A DNA stretch of 64,000 nt from Prostheceraeus crozeri (Eukaryota; Platyhelminthes; Polycladida; Euryleptidae), in assembly GCA_907163375.1 (NCBI GenBank), contig CAJQUW010000622.1, positions 62,001 through 126,000 on the forward strand, read 5' to 3'. Shown here piece after piece: positions 10,935-23,229 of this stretch. The first letter of the stretch is position 1. Every line of letters begins with the position of its first letter. The translations under genes and the position numbers were made by a program. The notes below the pieces were generated by a model. It was not told the DNA's origin, ran no database searches, and saw nothing but the letters and a program-made list of their open reading frames with translations.

Positions 10935-12257
10935 CTAGCCATCTTTCCATTAAGAATTTCAATAGAATATTTTACATCTTCTAGCAATAAACCATAAGCC
11001 ATCAATGAAGTTGTGGAATCTTTTTTTCAATATTAATTGTTACATTACAACCAGTCTTGATAATATCTTCAGATTGTGCACTTAAATCGAAACAGAAAAC
11101 AGGATATAAATGTCTCCAATCTCCAGGAGTTAATTGTGGTTCAACTCCAAATTCTATACAAAGATTTCTATAAGCATCATATCCTTCCATAAATTGATTA
11201 TTGGTATCATCGAATCTTAATGGATCAATTGGATATCGGGTTTGATTTAATGAAACTTGTAAACTTCGAATTGTATCAATATGAAAAAGATTGTTGTTCT
11301 TATCAAAACTTGGAGAATTATTTCTTTGAAATGTTAGTAATAAATATCTTGGAGTATTCGAAGTTCTAGTAAAATGCCAGTTAAATATTTGTTCGGAAAA
11401 AGTTACTGAACTAGCAGTACGCTTTAGAAAATTCACTGGAATTGGTTTGCTAGTATTTAATCTTTTTGCAATAGCTGTTTCAACCTCTAAACTAGGAGTA
11501 ATATGCTTAATCCACCATTCAAGTCTATCAATTTTTAAATATGCTTTTTTCCAGTTTTACCAAAAAAGATTAATTCATTATTTGCTGTACGATGAATTAT
11601 TAATTTAAATTTTAGTTGATATGATATTTTATCATAATCTAAATATCCGAATAATGGAGACAATGACCAATTTACTGTCTGTTTACTTTTCTTGTTAAAT
11701 TCACGTCTTTCTTTATATGCACTATTGTTTGTTTTATTTAAATGATTTGCAATATTTTCTACATCTTTCGCAATTCCTGCGGCATCTGTTCCAGCGTGAG
11801 GTAAATCATCAACAATTATACCATCATTAGTATCAGGAAACCAACCTTCGATTTCATACTTTTTATTATTTTCACCAATTGTTACAAATCTAAGCATTGT
11901 ATCAATTACACCTGGAGAATCACTTATTGTTTCTATATTTTGAGTTGCAACATCTAAACGCATTTGTGTAAATAATCTTGGAAAGAAATTATTCTCTAGT
12001 GCAATATTATCGGTATCTGGTAATGGTGTTGTAAAATTGGCATCACTATATAAAGAATATTCACAGTGTAAAAAGGAATCAGGTAAATATAAATAACTCT
12101 GATGATTATCAACTTCAAAAATTAAATCACCTCCAGTATTTACTCTACTAGAAGATCCGGGATTCATAGCAATTCTTATATAGTCATTCTTTTTTTGATT
12201 GTAACTGACGAACGGAGGATCGTCTAATCTAAATTTATTTTCGATAAGCGAAGACAT
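10935..12257 (-). pseudogene. Polinton double jelly-roll major capsid protein (fossil)
   Basis: Would form the hexon-like shell. The start is the ATG at 12257 (MSSLIENKFRLDDPPFVSYN). The first jelly roll carries VNTGGDLIFEVDNHQSYLYL and NNFFPRLFTQMRLDV. The later part carries WHFTRTSNTPRYLLLTFQ, FDDTNNQFMEGYDAYRNLCI and WRHLYPVFCFDLSAQ, the string typical of Polinton capsid C-terminal halves. It lies between the two small virion-protein genes, as is usual. The gene is broken by about two changes. Confidence 0.9.
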
Positions 12258-12294
12258 TTTATAAAAAATAATTTGACTTTTTGTTTTTCTCACA

Positions 12295-12370
12295 CACAGA
12301 AAAAATTTTACTAAAAAAATTTTGCTAAAAAATTTTACTAAAAAAATTTTACTAAAAAATATATTTTAGA
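12295..12370. promoter_or_regulatory. AT-rich tandem spacer upstream of capsid gene
   Basis: Four to five copies of a TTTTACTAAAAAAA unit directly upstream of the capsid start. A promoter role is inferred from position and from similar spacers elsewhere in the element. Confidence 0.4.
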
Positions 12371-12399
12371 ATTTTGCTAGACCAGCTCCGCTACAGCTT

Positions 12400-12899
12400 T
12401 GCTGGTTAGACCGAAGGTTGCTGCTCCCGCCATTACCTCTTATTTCTTCAATTGAACGTTTTATGGCTACGCCTGATTTCTCCTCCTGTTTACTATCAGA
12501 CGGAGCTCCGCTCCTCAAGGTTTCACCCCCCACAGCTATGTTAGCAATTTTGTTTTTTGTTTCCTATGAAAGTTTTTTTAATTTTTTTAGTTCTTCAGAA
12601 TCATTCCTAAGTTTACGAATAGCTTCTAGTTGTTTTAATTCGTTTTGAGACTTAACAGCATTTGATATTGCAATACCTGTACTACCTATAGCAGCTGCTC
12701 CTTTTGCAGCAGATGTAATCTAATCTTTTTTATTTTTAATTAAGTTAACGATACTTCCAATACCAGAAAAGCTGCCAGCCCCTTCTTTTTGAATTGTTTC
12801 TACACTGTCATAATGATAAACAGGATTCATACGTGGTTCATGAGCAATTCTTTGATTTGAAGCAAAATGTTTAAGATTGTGTTTATAAATTATAGGCAT
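12400..12899 (-). pseudogene. Minor virion protein, pVI-like (fossil)
   Basis: Starts MPIIYKHNLKHFASNQRI at 12899. It contains GAGSFSGIGSIVNLIKNKK and ITSAAKGAAAIGSTGIAISN, glycine/alanine-rich amphipathic segments followed by a charged coiled-coil-like tail. Adenovirus pVI-like proteins with N-terminal amphipathic helices occur next to the capsid gene in Polintons and adintoviruses; assignment is by position and composition, not by a decisive motif. It is broken by about two changes. Confidence 0.45.
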
Positions 12900-12939
12900 T
12901 TTTTAGGATTAAATTTGACTTTTGGGAAAAATATTTACG

Positions 12940-13749
12940 TTAGGATTTACGTGTGTGAATGTCCAACAACTTCGTGATAACTTTATTAATTTTCCGTTGC
13001 ACTTTATCTATTGCGTCAAGTAGCGTGTGATGTACTTTAATTTCTTTTCTATTAACTTGCATTTTCTCCTGATTCATCTTCAACGCCGCTTTAAGAGCAT
13101 TTAACTTAATTTTAAGAACATCTAATTGTCTTTTAACAGAATCTAACTGTTCTTTATTTCCTTTAGAGTTTTCTTGTAAATTTTCCTTTAATTCATTTTC
13201 TAAATTGATTTTAAGAGTTTTCATTTTATCAACTTTTTGATTAAGTGAGTTTACTTCACTTATTATTCTATTCATCTTTGTCATTTGTTGAGTAATTTTA
13301 GAACTCAATTCATCAACACTTTTTTGGAATGTAGTTTGTAACTGCTTTAAATTTTTTTTAATTCTTTCAGGAAGTTTTTCTATTTCATCTTCTAATTGTT
13401 CTTTCAATAATTTTATCTGTTGTTTATTTTTAATGACTACAGATTTTAAATTTATAGAAAGTAATATTAAAATTTTTGATTGTTTTGAAATCTTTTTAAA
13501 AAGTTTTGCTATATCTACTTCTAGCTCTCTATCCTTTTTATCAAGTTTTAATAATTTTTCGCTTAATGATTTGTCATTAAGTTTAAGCAACTTTAATTCG
13601 TTCATCAGTGGAGCCAAAACATCGTTTATATATTTTTCTTTTAAGTCATTGATTTGTGTATCAACATATTGTTTATTTGTTAACTCTGTATTTTGTTGCG
13701 GAAGAATAGAAAGATGCAATGGACCAGATAAAACGTCTCCAGTTTTCAT
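12940..13749 (-). pseudogene. Fibre-like coiled-coil virion protein (fossil, looks whole)
   Basis: A 269-aa frame from the ATG at 13749. Its first 35 residues (TGDVLSGPLHL ... ELTNKQYVDTQIND) match the phage tail-fibre pattern in which a GD..SG.L.L strand pair is followed by a N/TKQYVD helix start. The rest is almost unbroken heptad-rich coiled coil with many Leu, Ile, Lys and Glu, fitting a trimeric shaft or stalk. There is no obvious globular head, which is unusual for a receptor-binding fibre. It heads the leftward block. A vertex spike on the capsid is the best guess. Confidence 0.6.
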
Positions 13750-13752
13750 GAT

Positions 13753-13827
13753 TTAATTTTCTATTTCTATTTCTGATTCACGATTATTCGGGATATATGC
13801 ACCTCCACCAACGGTTGGTAACATCAT
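13753..13827 (-). CDS. Possible 24-aa micro-ORF upstream of fibre gene
   Basis: Encodes MMLPTVGGGAYIPNNRESEI plus four residues and stops 3 bp before the fibre ATG. The glycine-rich motif GGGAYIP looks like a protein N-terminus rather than random AT-rich sequence. It could be a small peptide, an upstream regulatory ORF, or the relic of a larger protein. Confidence 0.3.
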   Translation of the reverse strand: MMLPTVGGGAYIPNNRESEIEIEN

Positions 13828-13970
13828 TTTTTAACAATAAAAGAATAAAATTTTTTCTAATGAAAACTAAAAAATAAAATTTTTTCCATTAAAAATAAAA
13901 AAATAAAATTTTTTCTAATAAAAAAAATAATAAAAATAAAAAATAAAATTTTTCTAATAAAAATAAAAAA
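13828..13970. promoter_or_regulatory. Divergent intergenic region of Polinton A
   Basis: Separates the leftward virion block from the rightward replication block. It consists almost wholly of A/T with five to six copies of an AAATAAAATTTTTTC-like unit. Its position between divergent starts at 13827 and 13971 implies a bidirectional promoter; no defined box is recognisable. Confidence 0.5.
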
Positions 13971-14995
13971 ATGGATAAAGCAAATTTAAAAAAATTATAT
14001 TCGTCCGCATCATCCTGTTCTTCTTATTCGACGAGATCAACGAGATTTGAAAATAAATGTTTTGATAATAATAATAATCCATGTATAGATGTTAATATTT
14101 TATTCGAATTACAAGCAGAAATATTTAGAGAACAGACTAAAGGTTTACCTTCTATAGAAACCAATTATTGTATTTTCCCAGGAGATCCGTTTATTAAATT
14201 TATGGATATTGTAAGTAAGTATAGTGATGTGGCTTATGTAGAATTAAATAAAGACAATATGGTTATAATTGGTCATAATAATGTTCATGGTTTTATTAGA
14301 GCGGTGTTACCAATTAGTAATACTGATTGGATAGAAACTAAAATTACTAATTATATCAATATTAGAGAATTAGTTAAAAAATTAAAATCTTTTTCCAAGG
14401 AAAAAATAATATTATTTGTTGACGAACAAAACAAATATAATATTCACATCGAAAGTAAAAAACATAATGAGGAATTATTATGTCAAGTATATTATAGAGA
14501 CACAATTTATAAACAAGAAACATTAGAAATACCGCAAAGATATGATGATGATACATATATAGGATTATATTCAAACTTAAATATTAATTTATTAAAATCT
14601 TACATAAATGGTTTAGCTCAACAAGAAAAAATTTATATGTGGACGACACCTTATACTATTAACAATGACCATAATCATAATCATAATATTTTTAAAGAAT
14701 CCAATAATAATAATTTTAAAGAATCTTATAATAATAATAATGATAATAATATAAATGATGATAATATAAATGATGATTCTGAAACATCTGAAAAAGGTGT
14801 AAATGGTAAAAAAGATTATAAAAATATAAGTAATTATAAAAATGTAAGTGAATAAAAATTTATATCTCAACATGATATCGATACTACATATAATCAAAAT
14901 TTATCTAAATTTCATTTTCTTACAATTGAAAATAATAATGATGGTATAGTTGAAGATACTGTTAGACAACTATATGTCGGGTCTACAAAATTTAA

Positions 14996-16382
14996 CCCTA
15001 TCTTACCCGGGCTATTTTGAGCGTCGATAACCCGGGGGGGGGCTAAAACAGCCCCCCCTTAAGAAATCAATGTTCCAATGATCACATCATTCTGAAAGTT
15101 ACCTATCTACACAATTAGGACATGAGAAATTCAATGGTGGCAATCACTTTTGATGAATTGATAGTCTTCGTTCTAAAAATAGCAATTCAAAATTTGAATT
15201 TAGATAATAGGAATCAATATCAACAAATCAATGTTTCAATGATCAAATCATTCTGAAAGCAACCAATCTGCACAATAAGGACATGAGAAACTCAATGGCG
15301 GCATTCATTTTTGTTGAATTGACAGTCTTCGTTCTAAAAATAGCAATTCAAAATTTGAATTTAAATAATAGGAATCAATATCAACAAATCAATGTTCCAA
15401 TGATCACATCATTCTGAAAGTAATCTATCTGCACAATTAGGACATGAGAAATTCAATGGTGGCATTCATTTTTGTTGAATTGACAGTCTTCGTTCTAAAA
15501 ATAGCAATTCAAAATTTGAATTTAAATAATAGGAATCAATATCAACAAATCAATGTTCCAATGATCACATCATTCTGAAAGTAATCTATCTGCACAATTA
15601 GGACATGAGAAATTCAATGGTGGCATTCATTTTTGTTGAATTGACAGTCTTCGTTCTAAAAATAGCAATTCAAAATTTGAATTTAAATAATAGGAATCAA
15701 TATCAACAAATCAATGTTTCAATGATCAAATCATTCTGAATGTTATCTATAAACACAACTGATTTAGACGTGAAAAATTCAATGTTGGATTTTATTTTGG
15801 TTGAGTTGTTAGTTTTCATTCTAAAAATGGCAATTCAAAATTTGGATTTTGCTGATTTTATGAAAGGTTCAATATCAACATAAATCATTTTTTCACCTAC
15901 ATTGAAGAATTATATAGCTGACACATTTCATGAGATAATATATTCTGATAGAGATGCAGAAGTTAGAAAAACGGGAATTTTTGAAAAAGTACTTTTCACA
16001 ATGACCCTCAAATTTGACCTTCAAGTAGGCCAATTGTAATCAAATTTGCACTGATGATGTGTCATACGACTAAACTAATTGTCAAAAAAATTCAGACTCC
16101 TAGCTGTTATATTTCACGAGATACAGTGTATTGTATTCTGATTGATACAGATGTAGAAGTTAGAAAAACGGGAAAATTCATTTTTTGAAAAACTACTTTT
16201 CACAATGACCCTCAAATTTGACCTTCAAGTGGGCCAATTGTAATCAAATTTGCACTGATGATGTGTCATACATTCAAACTAAAAGTCATAAAAATTCAGA
16301 CTCCTAGCTAATATGGTTTATGAGATATTTTAGAAAATGTACAAGGGGGGGGGGCTGTTTTAGCCCCCCGGGTAAGATAGGG
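14996..16382. mobile_element. TTAA-flanked non-autonomous element (piggyBac-type MITE)
   Basis: A 1387-bp element with 16-bp perfect inverted ends CCCTATCTTACCCGGG and CCCGGGTAAGATAGGG, flanked by TTAA on both sides (14992-14995 and 16383-16386). This is the signature of piggyBac or Kolobok-type mobilisation. It has no coding capacity. Just inside both ends lies a GC-rich palindromic patch around GGGGGCTAAAACAGCCCCC. The interior is mostly satellite-like tandem repeats. It inserted into a Polinton reading frame. Confidence 0.85.
15061..15868. repeat. 161-bp tandem repeat inside the TTAA element
   Basis: About five units with a period of 161 bp, marked by CAACAAATCAATGTTYCAAT at 15221, 15382, 15543 and 15704. 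The middle units are almost identical and the last is degenerate. A second array with a period of about 204 bp (ATGACCCTCAAATTTGACC at 16001 and 16205) follows in the same element. Confidence 0.9.
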
Positions 16383-16770
16383 TTAAATTAGGATTTACAT
16401 CTAATCAATTAAAAATTTTATCGTCTTTAATAAAAACTAAAAGTGATTCAGATTATGGTGGTGTTATTAAATTTTCTAATAAAGATCAAAAACCAGTATT
16501 TTTCTCTATTATATTATTATCAAATAATAAATATAATTTAGAATTAGATATTCCCATCAGGGAATGGTATCCTATCAGGGAATGGCATCCTATACCAAAA
16601 AGTGTAATTAATCTATGATGTTGAAGAATCAATTTATGATGATGATGAAGAATCAATTGATGATAATGATGAAGAATCAATAGTTAGTGAAAATAAATTT
16701 AAATTATCTTTTGATAAAACGTTATATGATAAAACTTAATATGATAAAGAAAATAAGATAACTTAAGAAC

Positions 16771-19700
16771 GTGAAATATATAATAATATATAATAACTCT
16801 CAAGACCTTGATATTAGAATGTTTATATCTAAAATTAAAACACAAATTTTTTCTTTAAAAAATAAAAAAATGGAAAATACCAAGTTTTATTGTGTCTTAT
16901 GTAAAAGACAGTTGCAAACAAAAAGAAGTTATCAATCTCATTTAAATAGTAAATTGCATTTACAAAATGTAGATCGAGTTGATGAAGGAAATATGTTAAA
17001 ATTAAATAATTATATAAACTATCTAGAAACATTACCTACTGATATAAAAGTTAAAAAAATGTTTGATGATTATTCACATTCAGAATATAAAAAAGTTTTT
17101 AATAGTGAAGATGATCATGTACAAACCGAAGGTTCTAGAGCTTCGCCCGTACGAGATGGAAGATATTTATTTAGCAATACTGATGAATTTAACGAAATAG
17201 ATGAATTTGATGAAACAAAAAAAACCGATGAAGCTGTAACAGATATAAAATATTTATTTAATGAATCGGTACACGGGACATCGGAGATGTCTTCCAGGGC
17301 TTCGCCCGTTGAACATAATGAAACCGATGAAACTTTTTATAATGTATTAACAAACTTTTATAATATATTTAAGAAATCTTTCAAATGTTATATGAATGTA
17401 GAAGTACTTTATACAAAAAATGGACCTGATGGAATTCCTGAAGAAATAATACAAGGACATTTTACAAATTCACAAGAAATTCATAATGTAAATGATATAC
17501 AACCCATATTTGAATCGATGATACTTAAATTAGAAAATTGTATAATTGAAGCCCAGTTACGTGAATCTGGTTGGAGATTTGTTAAAATACTATCTAAGAA
17601 AATAGTAATTGATAAATATAAAAATAATACTGGTGGTAGTTATGTTCCTTTACCTTTCAGTTCACCACAAATAATCAACATAAAAAATGAAGATGATTAT
17701 TGTTTTCTGTGGAGTATTATAGCACATTTACATCCTGCAAAATATCACAAAGAAAGACTAAGTCATTACAATAAAGAAGAATACATAAATGAATTTGATC
17801 TCTCTGATGGCTTAGATGAATTTCCATATGATTATAATAGGTTAAAAAAGTTTCATAAAAGAATAAAAATTTAATAGAAGTAAATGTTTTTGAATTAAAT
17901 GTGAATTATGTTTCTATTGGTAATATTACTCCATTTTACTCAGATTCAAAAAAATTTTATTCGAATAATAAAAATTTATGTCAATCAGAAATAGTATACA
18001 ATGATAGAGGAAATTACATGCATCATAATATTTTCTACCAAGGAAATATAATATGTACTGAAAAATTTCAAATTGTTAAAACATTATCACCAATAATGAT
18101 TAATCATAATAATTATAAAGGACGTAATTATAATTATGATTATGATTCCGATTATTTATCTTTATCTTTAGAATATCAACAAAAATTACAAAATTTAAAT
18201 GAAAGTTTACAAAAATGTAAAACAGATTATCAACAACAAACAAAAATATTAGTACAAGAATATGGCCATAAATATCAAAATAAGATAGAAACGATTCAAG
18301 AATTAAATAAAGACAATAAAGAATTAAATAATGAAGAAAATGAAACCAATCAAAAAATAAATGAATGTTTAAAAAAATGTCAACAACAATATAAAGAACA
18401 ATATGATAAAGAATATATTGATCAGCTACAAATATTAAATCAAAATTTTCATCGAAATACATTTAATCTTACAAAAGAAATTGATGAAACACATGAAATA
18501 TATCAAGATAAATTTGAAAAATTGAAACAAGCAAAGCAACCAGCACAAGCGAATATATTATATTATCAGGGTCATTTTATATTGTGTAAAGATGTTTCTA
18601 TATTTACAAAAACTTCAGATAATACAAATTTTCCTTGTCTTCAATGTATGACAAGTTTTAGAAATTTAGAAGAAATGAATAGACATTTGGAGAATTGTCA
18701 ACAAAATGAAGCAGTCAGAAACACATTTCCAAAAGATGATTATTTAGAATATAATAAATGGTATTTTAAAAATAAAGTACCCTTTACTATTTATTGTGAT
18801 TTTAAAGCATATAATGTTAACATAACACAAAATCAAAACGAAGGTTCTAGTGCTTCGCCCGATTCTGATAATGGTACGGACCAAGTAGAACCTTCGGTTT
18901 GTAATTATGAAAAAAGTGCATCTGAGCAAAGTAAAGAAAAATATTTATTTGAACAAAAACCATTATGTTGGGGAATGTACATTCACTCAAATTATCCTAA
19001 TTTATTTAAATCAGAATATTATCAATACTATGGTGAAGATAGTTCAGAAATGTTTACAAAGAAAGTAGAAGAATTACAAGGTCGCGTTTCACAATTGCTT
19101 GAAACAAATATACCAATGCTTCCATTAACGGATGAATAAAGAAAACATTTTTATAATGAAATAAAATGTTTTTACTGTGGAAAAGGTTTTACAAATAATT
19201 ATAAAACTGGCAGAGGTAGATATCTTGACAAAGTAAAAGATCATGATCATCTAAATGGATTATATAGAGGTGCAGCACATAATTCTTGTAATCTTAATGC
19301 TAATAAATTTAAATATAACTTTGTTCCTCTATATTTCTACAATGGTTCTAAATATGATTTCCATTTAATAATGAAAGATTTATTTTCATCTGAAAAATTA
19401 CAACAACAACAAATAAATGTACTATGTAAAACAGAAGAAGAATATTTTTCAATGCAATTAGGTGTTATTAGAATTTTAGATGCATTTAGATTTTTTACTC
19501 CTTATTCATTAGATGTTATGGGAAAATCTTTGAAACCTGAACAATGTAAAATATTAAATAAATATAATTTAAAACCTTTAAAAGGCATATTTCCGTATGA
19601 GTACATAACTGGAGATTTTAATTCTGTGAATAAAATTATGGAAGAAAAACAACTTCCTCCAATAAATAAATTTAAATCAACATTAAAACAATCACAATTA

Positions 19701-21424
19701 TCTGAAGAAGATTATGCAGAAGCTGAAAAAAATTGGAGAGAGTTAAATTGTAAAACAATGTATGATTATACAATGAAATATCTTCAGATAGATGTATTAA
19801 TCCTTGCTGATCTTTTTGAAAACTTTCGTGACATGTGTTTAGAATATTACGGAATAGATTCATGTTATTGTTATTCTACACCAGGTTTAACATGGTTAGC
19901 AGGATTAAAACATACTGGTGTTCAAGCCGATGGCTCTAGGACAAAGTCCGTTAAACTTAAACATTATAAAGAAAATACACATGATAAATTATTATTATTT
20001 GAATCTGGAATTAGAGGTGGAGTTTCATCAGTTTTAGGTAATCGTTATGTACAGTGTTACAATAAGAAAGTAAATCCTGATGATTATGGTTATTTAAAAA
20101 ATTTAAATCCAGAAGAAAAAGATCAATTTATAAAATTGTTTAATCAAAATATAGAAGGACTTATATCAAATGAAGATAGTCAAGCAGCAGTTGATAAAAT
20201 CATGAGAGAAAACTATTTGTTATATTATGATTTTAATAGCTTATATTCTTCTTGCATGATACAAGAATTACCAACAGGTGAGATGGAATATTCTAGATTA
20301 TCAAAAAACATATGATGGAAATTATAATCATGGTTATATATATATGAAGTTGATTTAGTATATCCTGATGAAATAAAAGATAAAACAAAATATTTTCCTT
20401 TCTGTCCCGAAAACAAAATTCCCAATATACAAGATTTTTCAGATTATCAAAAATCTATAATGCCTAAAAAATACAGACCGCTAAAAAAACTTATGTTAAC
20501 ACAAAGTAATAAAGGAAAGTATGTTGTTGAAGGAAGAATGCTAGATTGGTAATTAGAACATGGAATGTTCCTCACCAAAATACATCGAAAACTATTTTAT
20601 CAAAAATCTAAATGGTTAAAAAATTATATAGAGTTCAATATTGAAAAACGTAAAATGGCTAATAGAAATAAAGATGATTTTGGAAATGTGTTCTTCAAAT
20701 TAATGAATAATGCATTTTATGGTAAGACTTTAGAAAATGTGCGTAATAGACAAAATATTGAAATAGTTTATGATAAAGATAGGTTTCAAAATTTAACAAG
20801 GAAACCTACATATAAAAGAACTACTAGATTTAGTGATGAACTATGTGCTGTACATTTACGTCGAATTAGCGTATAACATGATAAGTTTACTTTTATTGGA
20901 TTCACTATATTAGAATTAGCTAAACTATTTATGTATAAATTTATATATGATTATTTAGCACCTGTTTATGGCAAAAACTATAAATTACACTTTACAGATA
21001 CCGATTCTGTTTTCTTAGAATTAACAATACCGTATAATTCTTCACTTGATGAAGAAATTAATAAAATAAAAGATATCATTCATCCTTCTGATTTATGTAA
21101 AGTAAAGATGAACTTGAAGGAAATGAAGATTTCATAACAGAAGCTATATTTTTAAAATCTAAATGTTATTGTTATAACACAACTAATAATATTAAAACAC
21201 ATAAAACATTAAAAGGAATTTCAAAGGCATCAGTGGCTAATCAAATAACATTTCAAGATTATAAAAATGTATTATTTAATAATGAAATAAAAACAGCATG
21301 TGATTATAGACTTAATTCAAAGAAACATAAAATGTATTTAAAAGAAGAACATAAATTAGCATTAGATCCATTTGATGATAAAAGAAAAATTTTACCTGAT
21401 GGAATAACTACTTCACCTTTTTAA
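16771..21424 (+). pseudogene. Polinton protein-primed DNA polymerase B (fossil)
   Basis: Replicates the element using a terminal-protein primer. N-terminal C2H2 zinc finger YCVLCKRQL ... HLNSKLH; then IINIKNEDDYCFLWSIIAHL, typical of Polinton polymerase N-termini. A long Gln/Glu coiled-coil insert and a second zinc finger (CLQCMTSFRN) precede the exonuclease start (FTIYCDFKAY). The DHDHLNGLYRGAAHNSCNL knuckle leads to polymerase motif A (DFNSLYSSCM), motif B (KLMNNAFYGKTLENV) and motif C (FTDTDSVFLEL), ending with LALDPFDDKRKIL. Order and total length fit the family. Short GC-rich hairpin repeats encoding EGSRASPV-like peptides lie inside it at 17125, 17293, 18839 and 19926. The gene is broken by about six changes. 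Confidence 0.93.
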
Positions 21425-21511
21425 TTTTCTAATTTCTAAGATAGACAATTTTGATATATATATATAAAATAAAAAAATAAAATATTATATCACTATATTT
21501 GTATATTTTTA
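21425..21511. terminator. Convergent 3' ends, polymerase and ATPase genes
   Basis: A short AT-rich gap between the converging polymerase and ATPase genes. AATAAAATA and AAAAATAAAATA strings near 21465-21485 could serve as poly(A) signals; this is inferred from position. Confidence 0.35.
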
Positions 21512-22207
21512 TCACTCGGTAAACAAATGTTCTATAACTATATCATGCATTTTTTTATCAATATTAATTGTAATGAAGCCATAATCTTTGGACCAAGCAT
21601 TGTTACACGATTGTTTAAATTCATCTTTATTTCTTACGCATAAATCTCTTAACAAATCACTTAAGTTTCTTGCATTTATTTCAAATAGTATAAATATATT
21701 TGCATTCTTTCTAATAACACTTCCGTCTAATGAATACATACTTTGTGTTAAATAAAAAACACTACAGTTATTATGTCTACCTCTTGTGAAATAATTTCTC
21801 TGAACTGACTGATTTCTATCATTAACACAATCATCAAAAATTACACAATGTTTCATTGTTTTATCTAGTTTACTGGGATCTTGCATATTACCACTATCAT
21901 CTATTAATTGTATCTTTATATGCTTATTTTTATTGGATTCAACTAACTGATTATTTTTTGCTGCTTCTTCACATCACGAACTTATTTCTTCTTTATCTTC
22001 AGATTTTTCATATTCTTTGAATAATGAAGCAATTGCTGTTTTTTTAAGATTATTTTCAAATCCATATTTTAAAAATTGATAGACGGGTTGTTCTGCTGTT
22101 GTTGTATAAATTATAAGATTGTTATAATCCAAAAAATTTGGAGTCGTTAAAATTTTAAATAATAGATACGTTTTTCCACATCTTGATCTTCCGCAAATAA
22201 CTGACAA
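21512..22207 (-). pseudogene. Polinton genome-packaging ATPase (fossil, element A)
   Basis: FtsK/HerA-type (A32-like) ATPase that would pump DNA into the capsid. The Walker A region reads SVICGRSRCGKTYLLF and the Walker B region HCVIFDDCVND. NYFTRGRHNNCSVFYLTQS provides the arginine-finger and sensor stretch typical of the family. It is the first gene reading leftward after the polymerase. It is broken by about one change. Element B has a matching copy at 30954-31648. Confidence 0.9.
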
Positions 22208-22381
22208 AACTTTATTAGATAAATTTGGATGATGATTAAATTTGAGTTTTTTTATTTAATGGGGGTCATTTTTTAATAAAAAATTCAATTTTAATTTTTT
22301 AATTTTTTGTTTCTAAAGAAGAATAATAATAATAAGTAGAAGAAAATTAAACTTCTCTAGCTTCGCGTGGGAGTTTATACC

Positions 22382-23163
22382 TCCCGAACAAAAAGATCTA
22401 TCATAATCTCTTCACCTCCAAAATTTATTTCTTGTCCTTTCTCATCAGTGATTCTAATGTTAATGTTGTTAATAGTTTTTCTTGTAATAGGAAAATATAT
22501 AAATGTTTGTGGAAATACATTTAATCTATAACCAATGGGTACAGTAAAAGCTGGAAAACTGAATATTAAATTTTATAATTTACCATTTATATATCCTCCT
22601 TCAATAATGTCACAATGTACAACAATTGAATTTATTTCAGTTATTTTTGGAATCTTCTCACCTAAATGATAACCTTGACTATAGGTTTGTTTATTAAATC
22701 CTAATAGTTTTGACAATGATCTATCATGATTAAAATCAACTTGATGATTTTCGTCTAAAGTAAGAGAAAATTTATTAACTGCCGGTTCAACTGCAAAATG
22801 TAATTGTTTCTTATCTTTAAATGGTATACCTAAATGTGTCTTAATTTCATTTGATATTGATTCAACTTCGTAAGAACCAGGAAGAAAAGTTTGTATTTTC
22901 CATGTTTTGCCTTTATCAGTAGAATATCTAAATTGATCATTCACTTCTTTGATAACGTTTTGAATAGTGTTAAATGTGGAGAAACTAGTCAATGCAATTT
23001 GATAATTTTCATTTTGTTCCAAATGTAGAATGGGTTCTAAATTACAAGTGTGTGATGAAGTAGTTGTTATAATTTTTAACGTCGTACTAAATTTTGATGA
23101 ACCCAAAATCTCTGTCCAATTTTCTAAATGATTATTAATTTTGTCAAAATCTGCTGAACACAT
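22382..23163 (-). pseudogene. Polinton penton (minor capsid) protein (fossil, element A)
   Basis: Single jelly-roll protein that would occupy capsid vertices. It starts MCSADFDKINNHLENWTEIL. The family-typical strings YQIALTSFSTFNTIQNV, FLPGSYEVESISNEI, SIVVHCDIIEGGYINGKL and, near the end, GEEIMIDLFVREV are all present. It is broken by about one change. The copy in element B at 31817-32605 gives the same protein at 262 aa. Confidence 0.85.
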
Positions 23164-23229
23164 TTTTTAGTTAAAATTTTGAATAAATATCTTTTATAAA
23201 AAAATTAAAAACAACAACATATTTCAGCT

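Larger units (their letters stand above)
13971..16740 (+). pseudogene. Possible sliding-clamp-like protein (fossil, split by an insertion)
   Basis: The first frame gives 294 aa starting MDKANLKKLYSSASSCSSYS. The segment GDPFIKFMDIVSKYSDVAYVEL, then VIIGHNNVHGFIRAVLP and INIRELVKKLKSF, has the strand-helix-strand rhythm of a PCNA-type clamp half. A low-complexity Asn/Asp linker follows at about 225-270. Matching coding text resumes beyond the TTAA element (14996-16382) with GFTSNQLKILSSLIKT and KPVFFSIILL, which would suit the second half of a clamp. This is fold-level resemblance by eye only and may be wrong. It lies directly upstream of polymerase B in the same orientation. It is broken by the insertion and a few other changes. 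Confidence 0.3.

Noticed and set aside
15061-15868. CRISPR-like regular spacing
   Set aside because: The whole 161-bp unit repeats, with no unique spacers, inside a eukaryotic transposon. It is an ordinary tandem repeat.
18100-18462. 120-aa minus-strand frame inside the polymerase region
   Set aside because: It mirrors the AT-rich Gln/Glu/Asn coding text of the plus strand and has only Phe/Leu/Tyr/Ile-rich content. A shadow frame.
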